Below, piece after piece: positions 61,029-64,000 of a stretch of 64,000 nt of DNA. Origin of the DNA: Halotia branconii CENA392. GTDB lineage: Bacteria > Cyanobacteriota > Cyanobacteriia > Cyanobacteriales > Nostocaceae. Position 1 is the stretch's first letter, and each line of letters opens with the position of its first letter. A model generated the notes under the pieces. The model was not told the DNA's origin. It searched no databases and saw only the letters and a program-made list of their open reading frames with translations. Where the stretch lies: positions 1,591,455-1,655,454 of the forward strand of contig NZ_CP124543.1 of the NCBI RefSeq assembly GCF_029953635.1, written 5' to 3'. Both the position numbers and the translations under genes were made by a program.

Positions 61029-64000
61029 ATGAGTTCCCTTTTATACTCTTGGTCTCAAGCTGTAAATTTCTATCCCGCGTCGGAATTATTTTTGCGTCGT
61101 CGTCTCCAAATAGTGGAGGAATTGTGGGAGTCAGTACTCCGGCAAGAATGTGGCCAAAAGATGGTAGATTTATTGCGGCAATTACGCGATTTGTGTTCAC
61201 CAGAAGGGCAAGCAACAAATGACCAAGTCGATTCTGTTGTTAAATTAATTGAACAACTGAACATTAACGAAGCAATTAGGGCGGCTCGTGCTTTCGCTTT
61301 GTATTTTCAGTTAATTAATATCATGGAGCAGGAATATGAACAACGGCAGCAATTAACCCGCTACTCCGAAACAGAAACAGAACTGGTGCATCAAGAAATT
61401 CAATCAAATATTACCTATTCCTCAAATCAAAAAGAAAATGATCCGATTGTCAGTAGAGGTATAGGTGCGGACTTGCTAGCTAAAAGCTGGGTTGCTAAAA
61501 CCCCTGAAAAACCAAAAGGTACTTTTGCTAACTTGTTTCCTCATTTATTTAAATTGAATGTGCCACCCCAGCAAATTCAACGGCTGATTTCGCAACTAGA
61601 TGTGCGCTTGGTATTCACAGCTCACCCTACAGAAATTGTCCGTCATACTATCCGCGATAAACAACGGCAAGTAGTAGAACTCCTACAAAAACTAGATGCA
61701 GTTGAAAACCACTCCGATGGTAGCTTAGGGGGATATCCTTGGGAATCGGCAGAAATCAGAGAAAAATTACTCGAAGAAATTCGTCTGTGGTGGCGTACAG
61801 ATGAACTCCATCAATTTAAACCCACAGTTTTAGATGAAGTAGATTATGCTTTGCATTACTTCCAAGAGGTTTTGTTTGATGGTATTCCTCAACTGTATAA
61901 GCGTTTCAAGTACGCTCTAAGTCAAACTTTTGCTTGGTTAGAACCGCCGAGTAAAAACTTTTGCTCTTTTGGCTCGTGGGTAGGTTCAGATAGAGACGGT
62001 AATCCATCAGTCACACCTGAGACTACTTGGCGAACAGCTTGTTATCAGCGCAAAATGGTTCTGGAGAGATACATCCAGTCAGTAAAACAACTGATTGAAT
62101 TATTGAGTATATCCATGCACTGGAGCGATGTCTTACCAGACTTGCTGGAGTCTTTAGAGTTAGATCAGTCGCAGTTGAGTGATATTTATGATTCCCTAGC
62201 GCTGCGTTATCGCCAAGAACCTTATCGGCTAAAATTGTCTTATATTTTAAGACGACTGGAAAATACCCGCGATCGCAATCTCGCTTTATATGACCGAGAA
62301 ACACCCACCAATGATGATATACCCATGTATCGGTCGGGGTTAGAGTTTCTGTCAGAACTGCGGTTAATTCATCACAACTTAACTGAAACTGGTCTAAGTT
62401 GCAAAGAGTTAGAAAATCTGATTTGTCAGGTAGAAATATTTGACTTTAACCTGACTCAGTTGGATGTCCGCCAGGAATCATCTCGTCACTCTGATACGTT
62501 GAATGAAATTCTAGAATATCTGCAAGTACTACCCCAAGCTTATAACGAACTATCAGAAGCACAAAGAGTTGCTTGGCTGACTAGTGAACTGCAAACCCGT
62601 AGGCCGTTAATTCCAGCAGAATTACCATTTTCGGAAAAAACCAACGATGTTATTCAAACTTTTCGGGTTGTGCGATCGCTACAACAAGAGTTTGGTATCA
62701 ACATCTGCCAAACTTACATTATCAGCATGTGCCGCGAAGTCAGCGACGTACTAGAAGTTTTACTCTTAGCCAAAGAAGCAAGACTTTTTGACCCCGCCAT
62801 TGCTGTAGGCACAATTCAAGTTGTTCCCCTCTTTGAAACGGTAGAAGACTTACAGCGTTCTCGAAGCGTCATGCGCCAGTTGTTTGAACTACCCCTATAT
62901 CGCGCTTTATTAGCTGGCGGCTACCAAAATATCGAAACAGCACATTCATCCCCCCCTGCCTCCCCTGCCTCCCCTGCCTCCCCTGCTTCCCCTGCTTCCC
63001 CTGCCTCCCCTGCCCCCTCTGCCTTTTCCCCCCCCCTCTCCCCCAACTTGCAAGAAGTAATGCTGGGGTATTCTGACAGCAATAAAGACTCTGGCTTTTT
63101 AAGCAGCAACTGGGAAATTCATAAAGCTCAAAAATCACTCCAGACAATTGCCGAAGAATACGGTCTAAATCTGCGAATTTTCCACGGACGAGGCGGTTCT
63201 GTGGGACGTGGTGGCGGCCCTGCTTATGAGGCGATTTTGGCTCAACCAGGTCACAGTATTAATGGACGCATCAAAATTACCGAACAAGGGGAAGTTTTAG
63301 CTTCTAAATACTCTTTGCTAGACTTGGCTTTATACAATTTAGAAACCATTACCACCGCCGTCATTCAAGCTAGTCTTCTACGAACAGGATTTGATGATAT
63401 CGAACCTTGGAATGAAATTATGGAAGAATTAGCAGCGCGATCGCGTCAACATTATCGTAATTTAATCTACGAGCAACCAGACTTTATTGACTTTTTCCAC
63501 CAAGTTACCCCAATCGAAGAAATTAGCCAACTACAAATTAGTTCCCGTCCGGCGCGTCGTCCATCTGGTAAAAAAGATTTAAGCAGCCTCAGAGCCATTC
63601 CTTGGGTATTTAGCTGGACACAAACACGATTTTTGCTACCTTCTTGGTATGGTATTGGCACAGCTCTACAAGAGTTCTTGAACGAAGAACCAGAAGAACA
63701 CTTGAAATTACTGCGTTATTTTTATCTCAAATGGCCGTTCTTCAAAATGGTGATTTCTAAAGCAGAGATGACCTTGGCAAAAGTAGATATGCAAATGGCA
63801 CATCATTACGTTCAAGAACTATCGAACCCTGAAGATATCGACCGATTTGAGAAAGTTTTTGAGCAAATTGCTAACGAATTTTATCTGACAAGGGATTTCG
63901 TACTCAAAATCACTGGTCACAATCAGCTTTTAGACGGTGATCCGGTATTACAGCGTTCAGTGCAGTTACGCAATGGCACAATTGTACCACTGGGATTTAT
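61029..64000 (+). CDS. ppc: Phosphoenolpyruvate carboxylase, 3' end beyond window
   Basis: Anaplerotic fixation of bicarbonate onto PEP to give oxaloacetate. ATG at 61029 ([20 protein letters not shown]) gives 990 codons to the window edge; the usual length is about 1020. Motifs: [13 protein letters not shown] with catalytic His, [48 protein letters not shown] and [12 protein letters not shown]. Between [13 protein letters not shown] and [11 protein letters not shown] the sequence reads [20 protein letters not shown] and on to about residue 672, an in-frame insert of intergenic-type repeat. The loop lies on the surface in known structures, so the enzyme may still work. Confidence 0.95.
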   Translation, partial: MSSLLYSWSQAVNFYPASELFLRRRLQIVEELWESVLRQECGQKMVDLLRQLRDLCSPEGQATNDQVDSVVKLIEQLNINEAIRAARAFALYFQLINIMEQEYEQRQQLTRYSETETELVHQEIQSNITYSSNQKENDPIVSRGIGADLLAKSWVAKTPEKPKGTFANLFPHLFKLNVPPQQIQRLISQLDVRLVFTAHPTEIVRHTIRDKQRQVVELLQKLDAVENHSDGSLGGYPWESAEIREKLLEEIRLWWRTDELHQFKPTVLDEVDYALHYFQEVLFDGIPQLYKRFKYALSQTFAWLEPPSKNFCSFGSWVGSDRDGNPSVTPETTWRTACYQRKMVLERYIQSVKQLIELLSISMHWSDVLPDLLESLELDQSQLSDIYDSLALRYRQEPYRLKLSYILRRLENTRDRNLALYDRETPTNDDIPMYRSGLEFLSELRLIHHNLTETGLSCKELENLICQVEIFDFNLTQLDVRQESSRHSDTLNEILEYLQVLPQAYNELSEAQRVAWLTSELQTRRPLIPAELPFSEKTNDVIQTFRVVRSLQQEFGINICQTYIISMCREVSDVLEVLLLAKEARLFDPAIAVGTIQVVPLFETVEDLQRSRSVMRQLFELPLYRALLAGGYQNIETAHSSPPASPASPASPASPASPASPAPSAFSPPLSPNLQEVMLGYSDSNKDSGFLSSNWEIHKAQKSLQTIAEEYGLNLRIFHGRGGSVGRGGGPAYEAILAQPGHSINGRIKITEQGEVLASKYSLLDLALYNLETITTAVIQASLLRTGFDDIEPWNEIMEELAARSRQHYRNLIYEQPDFIDFFHQVTPIEEISQLQISSRPARRPSGKKDLSSLRAIPWVFSWTQTRFLLPSWYGIGTALQEFLNEEPEEHLKLLRYFYLKWPFFKMVISKAEMTLAKVDMQMAHHYVQELSNPEDIDRFEKVFEQIANEFYLTRDFVLKITGHNQLLDGDPVLQRSVQLRNGTIVPLGF
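62949..63044. repeat. C-rich repeat (TCCCCTGCC)n inside ppc
   Basis: About ten 9-bp units TCCCCTGCC/TCCCCTGCT followed by C-runs. Reverse complement of the GGCAGGGGA spacer at 42786-42854. The 9-bp period keeps the frame, producing P-A-S repeats. Confidence 0.9.

Noticed and set aside
62869..63147. Minus-strand ORFs with G-E-A or G-R-Q repeats
   Set aside because: Antisense of the ppc insert; the plus-strand PEPC frame is continuous and conserved on both sides.

Overview
The window is chromosomal DNA of a filamentous, heterocyst-type cyanobacterium (Nostocales, near Nostoc/Tolypothrix/Calothrix); the genus is inferred, not proven. The sequence shows the HIP1 octamer GCGATCGC throughout, a Rieske-cytochrome f pair (petC-petA), a photosystem II D1 gene (psbA), the cyanobacterial FBP/SBPase (glpX), PEP carboxylase, a DUF3067 gene, 7-bp short tandem repeats between genes, and many G-rich or HIP1-bearing dispersed spacers.

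Layout. 1-3.4 kb is a graveyard of small toxin-antitoxin and protease modules: a retropepsin with a small partner, a ParE-type pair, a DUF433/DUF5615 pair broken by a frameshift, and a broken XRE gene. 3.5-8.9 kb holds prs, a membrane Ser/Thr kinase, a tandem-repeat element with terminal inverted repeats, and bioD. 9-16.3 kb is housekeeping: DUF3067, petCA, an unusual thymidylate synthase followed by a dCMP deaminase, a CobO-like protein without Walker A, an adenylate-kinase-like enzyme and a deformylase.

16.4-30.1 kb is accessory and looks like a defence/conflict island: an HTH-NB-ARC protein with 14 WD40 repeats, two small membrane proteins, a Cas4/RecB-like PD-(D/E)XK protein with four cysteines, a RelE-type pair, a brnT gene reduced to 23 codons beside its presumed antitoxin, a UPF0175/DUF3368 pair, an orphan VapB, and a two-gene operon of a free TIR protein overlapping a TIR-NB-ARC protein with 16 near-identical 31-32-residue repeats. 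In that operon only the small TIR keeps the expected catalytic glutamate, which suggests a sensor/effector split.

30.2-54.4 kb is mostly core metabolism: 2'-5' RNA ligase family, YciI, SRP RNA, queF, pstS, ccdA-ccs1, glpX, hemA, a ferredoxin-type aldo/keto reductase, DUF151 nuclease, riboflavin synthase, M23 peptidase, birA, pgeF, a second deformylase, dhaK, a 5'-nucleotidase and a TPR protein. bioD and birA (biotin synthesis and attachment) are both present but 36 kb apart. 54.5-64 kb holds psbA, an MBOAT acyltransferase with a large SGNH-type partner (probable polysaccharide O-acylation), a small protein, and ppc running off the right edge.

The most unusual non-gene structure is a pair of related elements at 7886-8178 and 46597-46910, in opposite orientations. 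Each has about 20-bp terminal inverted repeats, a core of exact-period 21-bp repeats, no credible gene, and its own 10-11-bp direct duplication at each end. A second oddity is an intergenic-type G/C-rich repeat sitting in frame inside ppc.
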